A stretch of DNA of 64,000 nt from Ampullaceana balthica (GCA_944989445.1 CALYLW010000435.1:1-64000), one strand, 5' to 3'; shown: positions 37,001 through 48,386, counted from the first letter of the stretch. The notes: generated from the sequence alone by a model not told the origin. Program-made: numbers and translations.

Positions 37001-40000
37001 AGGTTAGACAAGATAACTATCATCTTTGTATAGAAGGAGAGTCTGTGACAGATAAGGTTAGACAAGATAACTATCATCTTTGTATAGAAGGAGAGTCTGT
37101 GACAGATAAGGTTAGACAAGATAACTATCATCTTTGTATAGAAGGAGAGTCTGTGACAGATAAGGTTAGACAAGATAACTATCATCTTTGTATAGAAGGA
37201 GAGTCTGTGACAGATAAGGTTAGACAAGATAACTATCATCTTTGTATAGAAGGAGAGTCTGTGACAGATAAGGTTAGACAAGATAACTATCATCTTTGTA
37301 TAGAAGGAGAGTCTGTGACAGATAAGGTTAGACAAGATAACTATCATCTTTGTATAGAAGGAGAGTCTGTGACAGATAAGGTTAGACAAGATAACTATCA
37401 TCTTTGTATAGAAGGAGAGTCTGTGACAGATAAGGTTAGACAAGATAACTATCATCTTTGTATAGAAGGAGAGTCTGTGACAGATAAGGTTAGACAAGAT
37501 AACTATCATCTTTGTATAGAAGGAGAGTCTGTGACAGATAAGGTTAGACAAGATAACTATCATCTTTGTATAGAAGGAGAGTCTGTGACAGATAAGGTTA
37601 GACAAGATAACTATCATCTTTGTATAGAAGGAGAGTCTGTGACAGATAAGGTTAGACAAGATAACTATCATCTTTGTATAGAAGGAGAGTCTGTGACAGA
37701 TAAGGTTAGACAAGATAACTATCATCTTTGTATAGAAGGAGAGTCTGTGACAGATAAGGTTAGACAAGATAACTATCATCTTTGTATAGAAGGAGAGTCT
37801 GTGACAGATAAGGTTAGACAAGATAACTATCATCTTTGTATAGAAGGAGAGTCTGTGACAGATAAGGTTAGACAAGATAACTATCATCTTTGTATAGAAG
37901 GAGAGTCTGTGACAGATAAGGTTAGACAAGATAACTATCATCTTTGTATAGAAGGAGAGTCTGTGACAGATAAGGTTAGACAAGATAACTATCATCTTTG
38001 TATAGAAGGAGAGTCTGTGACAGATAAGGTTAGACAAGATAACTATCATCTTTGTATAGAAGGAGAGTCTGTGACAGATAAGGTTAGACAAGATAACTAT
38101 CATCTTTGTATAGAAGGAGAGTCTGTGACAGATAAGGTTAGACAAGATAACTATCATCTTTGTATAGAAGGAGAGTCTGTGACAGATAAGGTTAGACAAG
38201 ATAACTATCATCTTTGTATAGAAGGAGAGTCTGTGACAGATAAGGTTAGACAAGATAACTATCATCTTTGTATAGAAGGAGAGTCTGTGACAGATAAGGT
38301 TAGACAAGATAACTATCATCTTTGTATAGAAGGAGAGTCTGTGACAGATAAGGTTAGACAAGATAACTATCATCTTTGTATAGAAGGAGAGTCTGTGACA
38401 GATAAGGTTAGACAAGATAACTATCATCTTTGTATAGAAGGAGAGTCTGTGACAGATAAGGTTAGACAAGATAACTATCATCTTTGTATAGAAGGAGAGT
38501 CTGTGACAGATAAGGTTAGACAAGATAACTATCATCTTTGTATAGAAGGAGAGTCTGTGACAGATAAGGTTAGACAAGATAACTATCATCTTTGTATAGA
38601 AGGAGAGTCTGTGACAGATAAGGTTAGACAAGATAACTATCATCTTTGTATAGAAGGAGAGTCTGTGACAGATAAGGTTAGACAAGATAACTATCATCTT
38701 TGTATAGAAGGAGAGTCTGTGACAGATAAGGTTAGACAAGATAACTATCATCTTTGTATAGAAGGAGAGTCTGTGACAGATAAGGTTAGACAAGATAACT
38801 ATCATCTTTGTATAGAAGGAGAGTCTGTGACAGATAAGGTTAGACAAGATAACTATCATCTTTGTATAGAAGGAGAGTCTGTGACAGATAAGGTTAGACA
38901 AGATAACTATCATCTTTGTATAGAAGGAGAGTCTGTGACAGATAAGGTTAGACAAGATAACTATCATCTTTGTATAGAAGGAGAGTCTGTGACAGATAAG
39001 GTTAGACAAGATAACTATCATCTTTGTATAGAAGGAGAGTCTGTGACAGATAAGGTTAGACAAGATAACTATCATCTTTGTATAGAAGGAGAGTCTGTGA
39101 CAGATAAGGTTAGACAAGATAACTATCATCTTTGTATAGAAGGAGAGTCTGTGACAGATAAGGTTAGACAAGATAACTATCATCTTTGTATAGAAGGAGA
39201 GTCTGTGACAGATAAGGTTAGACAAGATACTATCATCTTTGTATAGAAGGAGAGTCTGTGACAGATAAGGTTAGACAAGATAACTATCATCTTTGTATAG
39301 AAGGAGAGTCTGTGACAGATAAGGTTAGACAAGATAACTATCATCTTTGTATAGAAGGAGAGTCTGTGACAGATAAGGTTAGACAAGATAACTATCATCT
39401 TTGTATAGAAGGAGAGTCTGTGACAGATAAGGTTAGACAAGATAACTATCATCTTTGTATAGAAGGAGAGTCTGTGACAGATAAGGTTAGACAAGATAAC
39501 TATCATCTTTGTATAGAAGGAGAGTCTGTGACAGATAAGGTTAGACAAGATAACTATCATCTTTGTATAGAAGGAGAGTCTGTGACAGATAAGGTTAGAC
39601 AAGATAACTATCATCTTTGTATAGAAGGAGAGTCTGTGACAGATAAGGTTAGACAAGATAACTATCATCTTTGTATAGAAGGAGAGTCTGTGACAGATAA
39701 GGTTAGACAAGATAACTATCATCTTTGTATAGAAGGAGAGTCTGTGACAGATAAGGTTAGACAAGATAACTATCATCTTTGTATAGAAGGAGAGTCTGTG
39801 ACAGATAAGGTTAGACAAGATAACTATCATCTTTGTATAGAAGGAGAGTCTGTGACAGATAAGGTTAGACAAGATAACTATCATCTTTGTATAGAAGGAG
39901 AGTCTGTGACAGATAAGGTTAGACAAGATAACTATCATCTTTGTATAGAAGGAGAGTCTGTGACAGATAAGGTTAGACAAGATAACTATCATCTTTGTAT

Positions 40001-40478
40001 AGAAGGAGAGTCTGTGACAGATAAGGTTAGACAAGATAACTATCATCTTTGTATAGAAGGAGAGTCTGTGACAGATAAGGTTAGACAAGATAACTATCAT
40101 CTTTGTATAGAAGGAGAGTCTGTGACAGATAAGGTTAGACAAGATAACTATCATCTTTGTATAGAAGGAGAGTCTGTGACAGATAAGGTTAGACAAGATA
40201 ACTATCATCTTTGTATAGAAGGAGAGTCTGTGACAGATAAGGTTAGACAAGATAACTATCATCTTTGTATAGAAGGAGAGTCTGTGACAGATAAGGTTAG
40301 ACAAGATAACTATCATCTTTGTATAGAAGGAGAGTCTGTGACAGATAAGGTTAGACAAGATAACTATCATCTTTGTATAGAAGGAGAGTCTGTGACAGAT
40401 AAGGTTAGACAAGATAACTATCATCTTTGTATAGAAGGAGAGTCTGTGACAGATAAGGTTAGACAAGATAACTATCAT
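28001..40478. repeat. 54-bp megasatellite, about 231 near-identical units
   Basis: A 12,478-bp array of a 54-bp unit whose halves read GACAGATAAGGTTAGACAAG and GAAGGAGAGTCTGT, joined by ATAACTATCATCTTTGTATA. By eye, all units are the same apart from the shortened first unit (lacking CTATCA) and one missing A at about 39229. The unit contains no CpG. It carries AGATAA twice on plus and TGATAG once on minus. Because 54 is divisible by three, one plus frame (18-residue period TDKVRQDNYHLCIEGESV) and one minus frame (SNLICHRLSFYTKMIVIL) stay open for over 3,700 codons. Neither has evidence of being a gene. The array ends with TTTATCAATAAAATAC, containing an AATAAA. Confidence 0.97.
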
Positions 40479-40812
40479 TTATCAATAAAATACTCATTGA
40501 GTTTTGGAGATAAATTCAGTGATAAATGTAAATTAGGAATATTTAGTTTACAAACATACTCTTGGAATACGCCTCATTGTCGCCTCATTGTCGCCTCATT
40601 GTCGCCTCATGCAGCAGATTTGTTCTTTATTCCATGTCTGTGCTCTATTCTCAACTTGATTGAACCACAAACCAAGAGGCTGGGGCCTACTAGACAATCA
40701 CTTCCAGTGTCAGACTTGAAGTTGATTTCTATCTAGAAGGGGGTCCTCGTGTATTAAATATAATGAGAACCCTTGGGATAAATGAGAGGGGAAAAAATAA
40801 AACTTCAAGCAG
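40479..40812. other. Unique sequence with short 11-bp repeat
   Basis: GCCTCATTGTC is repeated about 3.5 times at 40569-40610. The rest is AT-rich. An open frame entering from the 54-bp array to 40736 is a read-through of the repeat, not a gene. Confidence 0.5.
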
Positions 40813-41148
40813 ACGACAGCGGAGCCTGTAAAACCTCGTTGTGGAAGTGCCGGTTATTTGACAACAGCGGAGCCTGTAAAACCTCGTTGTGGAAGTGCCG
40901 GTTATTTGACAACAGCGGAGCCTGTAAAACCTCGTTGTGGAAGTGCCGGTTATTTGACAACAGCGGAGCCTGTAAAACCTCGTTGTGGAAGTGCCGGTTA
41001 TTTGACAACAGCGGAGCCTGTAAAACCTCGTTGTGGAAGTGCCGGTTATTTGACAACAGCGGAGCCTGTAAAACCTCGTTGTGGAAGTGCCGGTTATTTC
41101 ACAACAGCGGAGCCTGTAAAACCTCGTTGTGGAAGTGCCGGTTATTTC
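40813..41148. repeat. 48-bp tandem array, 7 copies
   Basis: Seven units of 48 bp start at 40813 and every 48 bp to 41101, plus a partial unit (ACAACAGC). The core is AGCGGAGCCTGTAAAACCTC. The last two units end TTATTTC, the others TTATTTG. Frames open on both strands follow from the length being a multiple of three. Confidence 0.95.
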
Positions 41149-41844
41149 ACAACAGCTGGTACCGTACCGTCCCTCAAATTCCTGGGACGACCAGACACAG
41201 GACATCGGTGCACAGAGGCAGCACTCTCACTTCTTGAACCGACTAGCCAGCGGGCTGCACCTGGTCTGCCTGGTCTTACAGTTAGGTCACGGCCTTAGCG
41301 CATTTTAAAAATTATATTCTACGACCGATCTTTGGTTTATTATTGCAGGCATGCATGATTAGCCCGAAGGCGTGGGGGGGGGGCGGAAGTTTTGGGGACT
41401 GGGGTTAGGAAGTGTGTGTGTGTGGGGGGGGGGCGGAGCTGGCTGTTGACTATTTTGTTCATGAACTGATCATATCTTTATTTTGACGCCGTAATGTTGC
41501 TTAACTCAGCCGGATAAAAAAATTTCAGAAATATATTCCCTGGTGTTTATTACCTAAATCAATTTCCTGAATTTTTAAAAAAATAGTTCATCTGCAGATT
41601 TAATATTTAAAAGAAAACAACACTTATTTATCTAACAAAATTACATGTTTTATTTTCTATTTCAGCGACGTCACGATATGTGGATCCCGCAAATTAAGCA
41701 GCATTTTTCTTCCCCGGTTGATGGATTAAGCTGTTTCTTTTGCCACTGTGGGTTTGGCCTTATCATAATTTAGGTTTACGGCTCGTGTCGTCTGCAAGTA
41801 ACATATAGGCCTGGTGATCGCCTCGTTAAAGCCAGCAGCGATTC
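41149..41844. other. Unique sequence with poly-G tracts
   Basis: Two G-runs lie at about 41374 and 41427. No gene or repeat is recognised. Confidence 0.4.
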
Positions 41845-42062
41845 GGTCTTGAGATTACCTTGTTACGCGAAACGGCGCTTTGGGGTCTAAGGATATTCTC
41901 GTGGCAAGCATCGACGATTTTGTCTGAATGATTCCTCGTCACAGCCAAGCAACGTTTTGGGCTGAGAGATTACCTAACCACAGTAAAACATCGTTTTGGT
42001 CAAGAGATTATCTCATCTCGTAACGAGAGGCGACGTTTTGCTCAAGAGGCTTAAGTTCTTCA
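41845..42062. repeat. Degenerate minisatellite, about 45-bp period
   Basis: Four to five diverged units share the order GAGATTACCT, a CGTAAC- or CACAG-like middle and CGTTTTG. Examples are at about 41849, 41940, 41972 and 42003. It is much older than the other arrays in the window. Confidence 0.55.
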
Positions 42063-42197
42063 AAGTCTATGACAAGTGTTTTCCAAAGTGAATTTTACAG
42101 GATTCGAGGGAAAAAAAATCAACAACACAAAATACAGTGATTCTCAAATTCTTGGTCTGGGGATAGTTACGATTTTTTAAACAAAATAAAGAGTTTT

Positions 42198-42308
42198 GAT
42201 AGTATATACCATGTCAGACTTGGAGGTGTGTTCTTTTTCTCGACCGCTGGAGTAACCGCTGATGTCCGCGTCATGTGACCGGCTTTGATTCCCACGTCAT
42301 CAGAGATC
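42198..42308 (+). promoter_or_regulatory. Possible promoter-proximal region of the 42309 exon
   Basis: The sequence just upstream of the candidate start includes a TATA-like GTATATACC (about 42201). It also has TCATGTGACC (M-box type, about 42272) and CCACGTCATC (CRE-like, about 42291). It is richer in CpG than the flanks. These are consensus look-alikes only, and no transcription start is demonstrated. Confidence 0.2.
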
Positions 42309-42394
42309 ATGCGGCCCCCAAACTTGTGTACGGTGCTGCGCATGGTGCTGGTGCTGCTGCTGTGTGCTGAGAGATGCGTGGCCGTCAAGTGGCT
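42309..42394 (+). CDS. Candidate first coding exon: signal peptide, possibly Wnt11-like
   Basis: The first ATG after an in-frame TGA about 30 bp upstream has A at -3. It opens 28 codons plus two bases and stops at a strong splice donor, GTGAGT at 42395. The peptide starts MRPPNLCTVLRMVLVLLLCA and continues ERCVAVKWL. It has a charged N-terminus, a Leu/Val hydrophobic core and a small-residue cleavage-like site, as in a secreted protein's signal peptide. Wnt genes often have an intron just after the signal peptide, and WNT11 proteins begin their mature part with an I-K-W-L-A-L motif similar to VKWL here. That makes a Wnt11-like gene an attractive guess. No second exon was found in the window, so the identity is weak and the exon itself moderate. 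Confidence 0.4.
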
Positions 42395-42400
42395 GTGAGT

Positions 42401-44618
42401 AAACACCGTTATTTAAAGATTTATTTAAGTTGCTTTTATACATTTATGGTTTAGAGTTTAGAACAATGTAAGATACAAGATGTGACTAGAAGCGAAAAAA
42501 ACAACAAACAAAACAGCTGAAATTTAGGCTAAAGGCTTTTACTAGGTTTAAGAGGTTTTTAAAATTTCTTTTTGTTACAACATCATGTATATATATATAT
42601 ATATATAATATAATATATATATATATAGCCTATATATTAAAAAGAATAAGTTGAAGATTCGTCACACAAAGAAATACTGTGTCGAAGTGTAGATAAGAAG
42701 TATTGTCTGTTTATGGATTTGATATTAGCATGGAGGAAGGTTAAATTTCTTTCTTTTTAAAATCAATTTATGAAAATACTTTCCGCACAAAATTTCTATG
42801 TCTAATACATTGTAAGATTCTTTCAATTATACCTACTATTTTATACCAAATGTTTTATACCTACTATATTTTAACTACTATTTTACACCTACATTTTACT
42901 CCTACATTTTACACCTACTCTTTTATACCTACTAGTTTTTACTTACCAGTTTATACCTCTAGTTTTGCAGATCCCCCCCCCCACCCTGAATCCACAAGAA
43001 AATCGTTAAAGTATTTGTTACATGGTGGTTTAAACACAAATCTTTAGTCAAGCAATCTGACTAATCAAATAAAAATAAGCAGGAACTGTTTACGAGTGTA
43101 AAGAATACTCTCAGTGTCATTGAAATTAAAAAGAATCACTAAAATAAAAAAAACTAACAACAAAACAATCATAACATGACGTTAACAAATAAACTACAAT
43201 CATGTAACTTCGTGCCATGTCTTAATTGTGTTTAAATGTTGTATTGCCATGTCTTAATTGTGTTTAAATGTTCTATTGTAATGCAAGCATGTTATTATTA
43301 TTTAAAAATAAAAACAATACTTCAGAAGCCTACGACCAAGTCATTACGGGACTAAGGCTATCGGGCTACTCGGCGTATCTCAGGATTAATAATCTTGACC
43401 CTTCATCGTCGATTGGCTACTTCCGCTGCTGCCATCTCTTCCTTTTGTCCCTTTTCGCGTTGCTTTAATATATATTATTCTAATCACACTAATTGTTCGT
43501 GTATCCTGTATTTTCCCGTGAGTGTTTATTACCCAATTTCTTGACATAAAGACATTAACATGCCCAAACAATTTTTTTTTCCGTAAAAGTTTGGACCAAA
43601 AAAATCACTTCGAATTTTACAAACGACACACAGACTAGTCCAACACTTTATTTTGATTTCTGCGACAATTTTCACATTCGACTCATTTACTAGTTCGATA
43701 CTCCAATTTGATATCTGAGACACAATTTACATACGACACTCGGTCTAGTCACTCTAGTTCGACACTCCACTTTGATTATTAAGACACTTCTATCGACAAC
43801 CTTTTTAGAACCTTTGACATTGTGACACTATGGTTTAGTTTAGTTTTTTTTTGGTTGTGTTTTTTTAGCATCACATTCGACCGTATCATTCACCTAACTG
43901 CTGTGCTTATCAAGGTTAAATTCCAGTGTTGTGCTGTGCAGTGGCGATGATGAGATGCGTCCAAGTTGTTGTGTATTCCTCCAAAAGTGCAAGTTGTAAG
44001 GTGTAAGGTGTAAGGTGTAAGGTGTAAGGTCCGGTGGCACTAATGTATGTAAACATCGATAATGTGTTCTTCACATATTGACGGAATGGGTTGCCTTAAA
44101 TTAATTGAAGTACGAGATGTCCTGAAACAAATGTGGAGGAAATTATATTAAAGAGATTTTGTTAAAAAAACGTAAAAGATTTATATGAAAACTAAAAGTT
44201 TGGCTGGAAAAAAACACACCAACAAACAAAACAAAACAAGCAAACAAGAAAAAAAAGATGTACATTGTATTTCTTTTAGCTAGAGAGTCGCAAACAGATC
44301 TTAGTTTTTACATTTTTTTACTTTCTTATAGGTCGAGAAATACACGTCACATGTCTTTAGCCAGATAACAAGGTTCTTATCTGAAAAAAGAACAATACCA
44401 ACAGCCAAGAACATTATCGAAGAACACGTTAGAACAGCATCACAGAATGTTATTTTAGAACAGTATTTAAAGAAGACATACACAATATCATTTAAGATAT
44501 TGCTCTGTAATATTACCCCGAAGTATTACCAAGAAACAAAATGTGAATGTAGTACACAAAACAACATACGAATAGCTCCATAGAACAATATCCAAGAGCA
44601 ACATCCCAGAAATACACC
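42401..44618. other. AT-rich region with several small repeats; possible intron
   Basis: Contents are a (TA)n tract at 42586-42627 and a TTTTATACCTACTA-like minisatellite at 42838-42965. A 32-bp direct duplication lies at 43214-43277 (GCCATGTCTTAATTGTGTTT core). Diverged repeats of about 60 bp around TTCGACACTCCA and TTTGATT occur at 43600-43800. A 7-bp GGTGTAA repeat, five copies, lies at 43996-44030. If the 42309 exon is real this could be intron sequence. No further exon was recognised. Confidence 0.5.
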
Positions 44619-44812
44619 CAATGTTATAACATCTTTAATTCGCGCGGCCGCGCAGATATCTGACCGACGCCGCGCAGTAAAAAAATGTTCAGGATAATAT
44701 AATATCTGCGCATGAGGGGTCTAAAACTTTTACCAAAAAATGGTGGCTGTGCAACTTTGCACACGGGTTTTTTATTTTGCACACGGCCCAACGAACCTTA
44801 GAGAGAACATTG
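44619..44812 (-). mobile_element. hAT-type MITE, copy 1 (inverted, diverged)
   Basis: The reverse complement aligns over its length with the element at 46487-46667. Shared segments are GGTTCGTTGG, CCGTGTGCAAA, CAAAGTTGCACAGC, CTGCGCGGCGTC and CAGATATCTGCGCGGC. The right edge is AGAGAACATTG and the left edge is CAATGTTATAAC, both degenerate forms of the CAATGTTCCC terminus. No clear target-site duplication survives. Confidence 0.75.
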
Positions 44813-45325
44813 TATCCAATTTCACATTTAATGCGGCCAGGTTATACTCTCTGGATTAAAACGTAAAACATATTTCATAATAGTAACTAAACTTTTGACA
44901 AAACTTTCAAACAAAGGAAATAAAAGCGCTCATCTTAAGTTTAGCCACCAAATAATTTTATGAGAGCGCCCCCCCCCCGGCCTGCACGCGTCTGCTTTAA
45001 GGTGGGAACAGACGTGAAAAGGCGATGAAAATCTTAATAAACACTCTTTAAAAAAACAAAGTCTGCGGTTTAGGCTCTCTTACCTCCCCTCCCCCCGCCC
45101 CCCCCCTCTCACACCTCAATTACATACCAGCCAGATGGCGTTAATATGAATCCAAAAAGCGGAATTACACCAAATATTGAACACATTAAAACTCCGAGAT
45201 CAGTGTTTTGGGTTTGAGATTTCTTGCGTCTGCGACATTGGCGCTGGCTCTAGTGTAGCAATTGGTCGACACTTGAGCGATACATGACTACTATATTATT
45301 GGCTGGTGTTTTATCTACAGTTACT
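44813..45325. other. Unique sequence with C-runs, nothing recognised
   Basis: Poly-C tracts occur at about 44970 and 45088-45108. No gene is supported. Confidence 0.4.
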
Positions 45326-45549
45326 CTAGGTCTAGGTCTAGGTCTAGGTCTAGGTCTAGTTCTAGGTCTAGGTCTAGGTCTATATAGGTCTAGGTCTAGG
45401 TCTAGTTCTAGGTCTAGGTCTAGGTCTAGGTCTAGGTCTAGTTCTAGTTCTAGGTCTAGGTCTAGGTCAAGGTCTAGGTCTAGTTCTAGGTCTAGGTCTA
45501 GGTCTAGGTCTAGGTCTAGGTCTAGGTCTAGGTCTAGGTCTAGGTCTAG
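45326..45549. repeat. Hexanucleotide (TAGGTC)n microsatellite
   Basis: About 37 units of TAGGTC, with TAGTTC variants and one TATA interruption near 45382. It reads as Arg-Ser dipeptides on plus and Asp-Leu dipeptides on minus, so both strands have long low-complexity frames (45284-45604 and 45250-45567) with no sign of being genes. Confidence 0.95.
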
Positions 45550-45730
45550 ATTGTTAAAACAAATCAAATGGAATACACTGAATGTTAGTGGGACGGATCG
45601 TTAGGTAGCCAGTGGTCACTTTGGTGCTGGACTAGAGATTGGTGGGAGGGACAAGGTGAGATGACGCCCCTGGATGTACGGTGAGGTTTTTCTGAGCGTG
45701 TTGAGCTAATTCCTTGAGGATTGTTTCAAC

Positions 45731-45867
45731 CAGTGGCGTATCTCTGAATGGTCTAAGATTTATTTTAAAATATATTTTAAACAAGCAACTAAAAAAACAT
45801 GCATTTTGCTCCTAAATTGTGCCCGTGTAAGAGAGACCTCGCACCTACAGACATGTATACGCCACTG
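45731..45867. mobile_element. Small hAT-type MITE (CAGTGGCGTAT ends)
   Basis: An inverted pair, CAGTGGCGTAT at 45731 and ATACGCCACTG ending 45867, encloses 137 bp. The termini match the hAT family ends at 47941 and 48745. The flanking octamers (GTTTCAAC, CCTCCATC) match at only half the positions, so the duplication is decayed or the call is a chance pairing. Confidence 0.6.
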
Positions 45868-46486
45868 CCTCCATCCTAAAAATAACATGAAGCCAGGGTG
45901 CGGGAAATCGAAATTAGACATCCTTAAATTTAGACTGCCTCGAAAAGAAAATAACACGACTTGAGGGATTCGTCCGCTGACAGATGGCGAGGAGAAGTTT
46001 ATAAGTCGAGGCGAGAGCGAGGATCGGTGTATAAGTCTATGCGAGAGAGAAGTTTTGGGGTCCGGCCAACTGGATTTTCAGAAACGGCGCAGATTGAAAT
46101 GTTTACAGTAAGGCAAGATGTGGATATAATGTTCCTGCATGGATGATTTAAAACACGGGGTCAACGTCTGCCCCCCCACCCGAAATGGGCTTCAAAATTT
46201 TAAACACGTGTTTAGTGAGTTATTGAATTTTTCTTTTCACTGGGGGCCCGATCTCAGAGGTTCTAATTTTTTTTAATCCTCATACCCCAGTGGATTATCG
46301 TAACATTTATGCACACCATATCTGGTTTTAAATAAATGATTTGAACCCAAACTTAAAAAAGATGCTTAGAAAATGTAAAGGAATTTGATTTTCTTGACAT
46401 TGTCTGGTGAAACCAATACAAATATAAAAATGTATGATATGGTGGGTTAAATAAGAAAAAAAAAGAATGATTAGATTGAATGCAAT

Positions 46487-46667
46487 CAATGTTTCCCTCT
46501 AGGGTTCGTTGGTCCGTGTGCAAAGTAAAAAAAAACACAACTAGTTGCAAAGTTGCACAGCATTAATTTTTGTGCCCTATTTTACCAAATTTGCTGGGCG
46601 GTTTTCTAAACTGCTGCGCGGCGTCACTCAGATATCTGCGCGGCTGCGCAGCTTAAAGGGAACATTG
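46487..46667 (+). mobile_element. hAT-type MITE, copy 2, with perfect 8-bp TSD
   Basis: A 181-bp element starts CAATGTTTCCCTCTAGGG and ends CTTAAAGGGAACATTG. It is flanked on both sides by AATGCAAT (46479-46486 and 46668-46675). There is no coding capacity. The copy at 44619-44812 is its inverted relative 1.7 kb away. Confidence 0.85.
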
Positions 46668-46679
46668 AATGCAATCTGA

Positions 46680-47090
46680 GCTAAATTTAATTATAATTGA
46701 ATGTGGGTGTAATCTAATCGAAATTCTATATAACTTTAACTTAATGATAACCAAAAGTGAGTCTTATTAAATAATGATTGCATGTGAGTCTTATGTAATG
46801 GCGATTCCATTTTAGTCTAATTTAGTAAAGATTAAATATTAGTCTAATATAGTCATGATTAAATGGGAGTCTAAGTTATTGATGAATAAATATTAGTCTA
46901 AATTATTGATGACTCGGTGTAAATATAATTTAATTATGATTTCTCAGCGTCTAGTTTATTTCAGATTTAACATGAGTCTAATTTTTGTATAATTCGATGT
47001 AGGTCTAATTTAGCAGTGATTCAAACTGAGTATAATATAATGCTGATTCAATTTGAAAATTAAATTAGTATTTTAATTGAACATAATTCC
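46680..47090. repeat. Degenerate AT-rich minisatellite
   Basis: About 14 diverged units of roughly 25-30 bp share GAGTCTAATTTAGTAATGATT-like sequence. Divergence is high, so the array is old. Confidence 0.65.
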
Positions 47091-47207
47091 AATGTCGAAT
47101 TATTATTTGTTTACGGCAAGCTCCGCCCATGTCTCACCCTTTAGTTACGCCGTCGAAAGTCAAGTCTATTTTTTTCACCAAAACTTTCACCATAACGTTT
47201 TGCACCT

Positions 47208-47365
47208 TAGCACGTATTCCTAGCACTTATTCGTAGCACATATTCTTAGCACGTATTCCTAGCACATATTCCTAGCATGTATTCCTAGCACATATTTCTA
47301 GTAGATGTTCCTAGCTCATATTCCTAGCACATATTCTTATCACATATTCCTAGCACATTTTCCTA
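47208..47365. repeat. 13-bp minisatellite (TAGCACATATTCC)
   Basis: About 12 units of TAGCACATATTCC occur, with GTATT and CTAGT variants. Confidence 0.85.
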
Positions 47366-47932
47366 ATGCTGATGGAAGTGTTTACCCTTTCTTTTCTTAA
47401 ACGTTCATCTTTCAGCAATGCTGTTTTGATAAAACCAGTAACACTTTTTTTTTCTTGACTATCCAGGAAAAGTTTATTTAAAAATTTAAAAGCTTTTTAA
47501 ATTTTTTTAAAAATTAATTTTAAAAAATAAAATAAACCCATGCAGCGTTTTGTACTCCAGCAGTTTTTACTGGGGGAAAATTTGAGTAATTTTCTTTCCT
47601 ATAATGAGCTTGAAAAGAGTTGTTATAATTCAATTTACAGCTCGGCGGCTCCTCGAGTTATTAAGGGATCCCACTAGAGTGCACGGGGTTAATTTAATAC
47701 TGTGAGCGTAATGTCAAGGCCTTTTACACTTGTTGGGGGTGGGGGGAAGTAACGGACGGTCCAAATTAATAAAAGGAAAATGGGTTTTGTTCTTATAATT
47801 TTAGTTAACAACGGGAACCTGTGATTGCGTGTGAACCCTCGTCTGTCCCTCGGATCTTTACAAAAATCGCCGAGGCGATATTTCTATTAATAGGTTTATC
47901 GCAGAGAGCAAACATATACGCCCCTGAGCTTA
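47366..47932. other. Unique sequence, nothing recognised
   Basis: A/T-homopolymer rich at 47440-47540, followed by ordinary sequence. No gene seen. Confidence 0.4.
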
Positions 47933-48000
47933 AATAGGCCCAGTGGCGTAGCTAGAACTTTTGCCGCCCGGGGCGGTCTCCAATTTGCCGCCCTTTTTAG

Positions 48001-48386
48001 GGGTCGTCCATAAATGACGTCACGCACCTGGGGGGGGGGACACAGGTTTGTGATGATGTGTGACGAAGGGGGGAGGTGTTTAAGAAATGTGATGTCACGT
48101 CAAAACGCGCAACTTAAAAAAAATTTACACTTAAATAATTGATTACTGACACTTTATTCAATGACGTTTATGTAAAATGCTTGTTACGATATTAGAATGC
48201 AGCCTTACACTAAAAACATACTTAAATGGCAAAAATTTAATTTGAAACATGTTAATTTTCAAACAGAAAATACGGCTTTGTGACGTCTTATTGAAGAAGG
48301 AGTCTAAGTTTTTGTGACGACGTGTGATAAGGGGTGAGGGGGTTAAAAGTCAGCCAAAATAGCGTGCTTCATTTATGGACGGCCAC
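48001..48386. mobile_element. MITE-like repeat, copy 2 (complete)
   Basis: The left end is GGGTCGTCCATAAATGACGT and the right end is CATTTATGGACGGCCAC, an imperfect inverted repeat of about 20 bp. TTAG is present on both sides (47997-48000, 48387-48390) and could be a 4-bp target-site duplication. It shares about 390 bp with the damaged copy at 19590-19996. The superfamily is not assigned. Confidence 0.75.

Noticed and set aside
27943..39246. Two giant overlapping open frames (about 3,740-3,760 codons) on opposite strands
   Set aside because: Both arise from the stop-free 54-bp unit, whose length is a multiple of three. The minus frame has a Met in every unit by repetition, and both end at the single 1-bp deletion or array edge.
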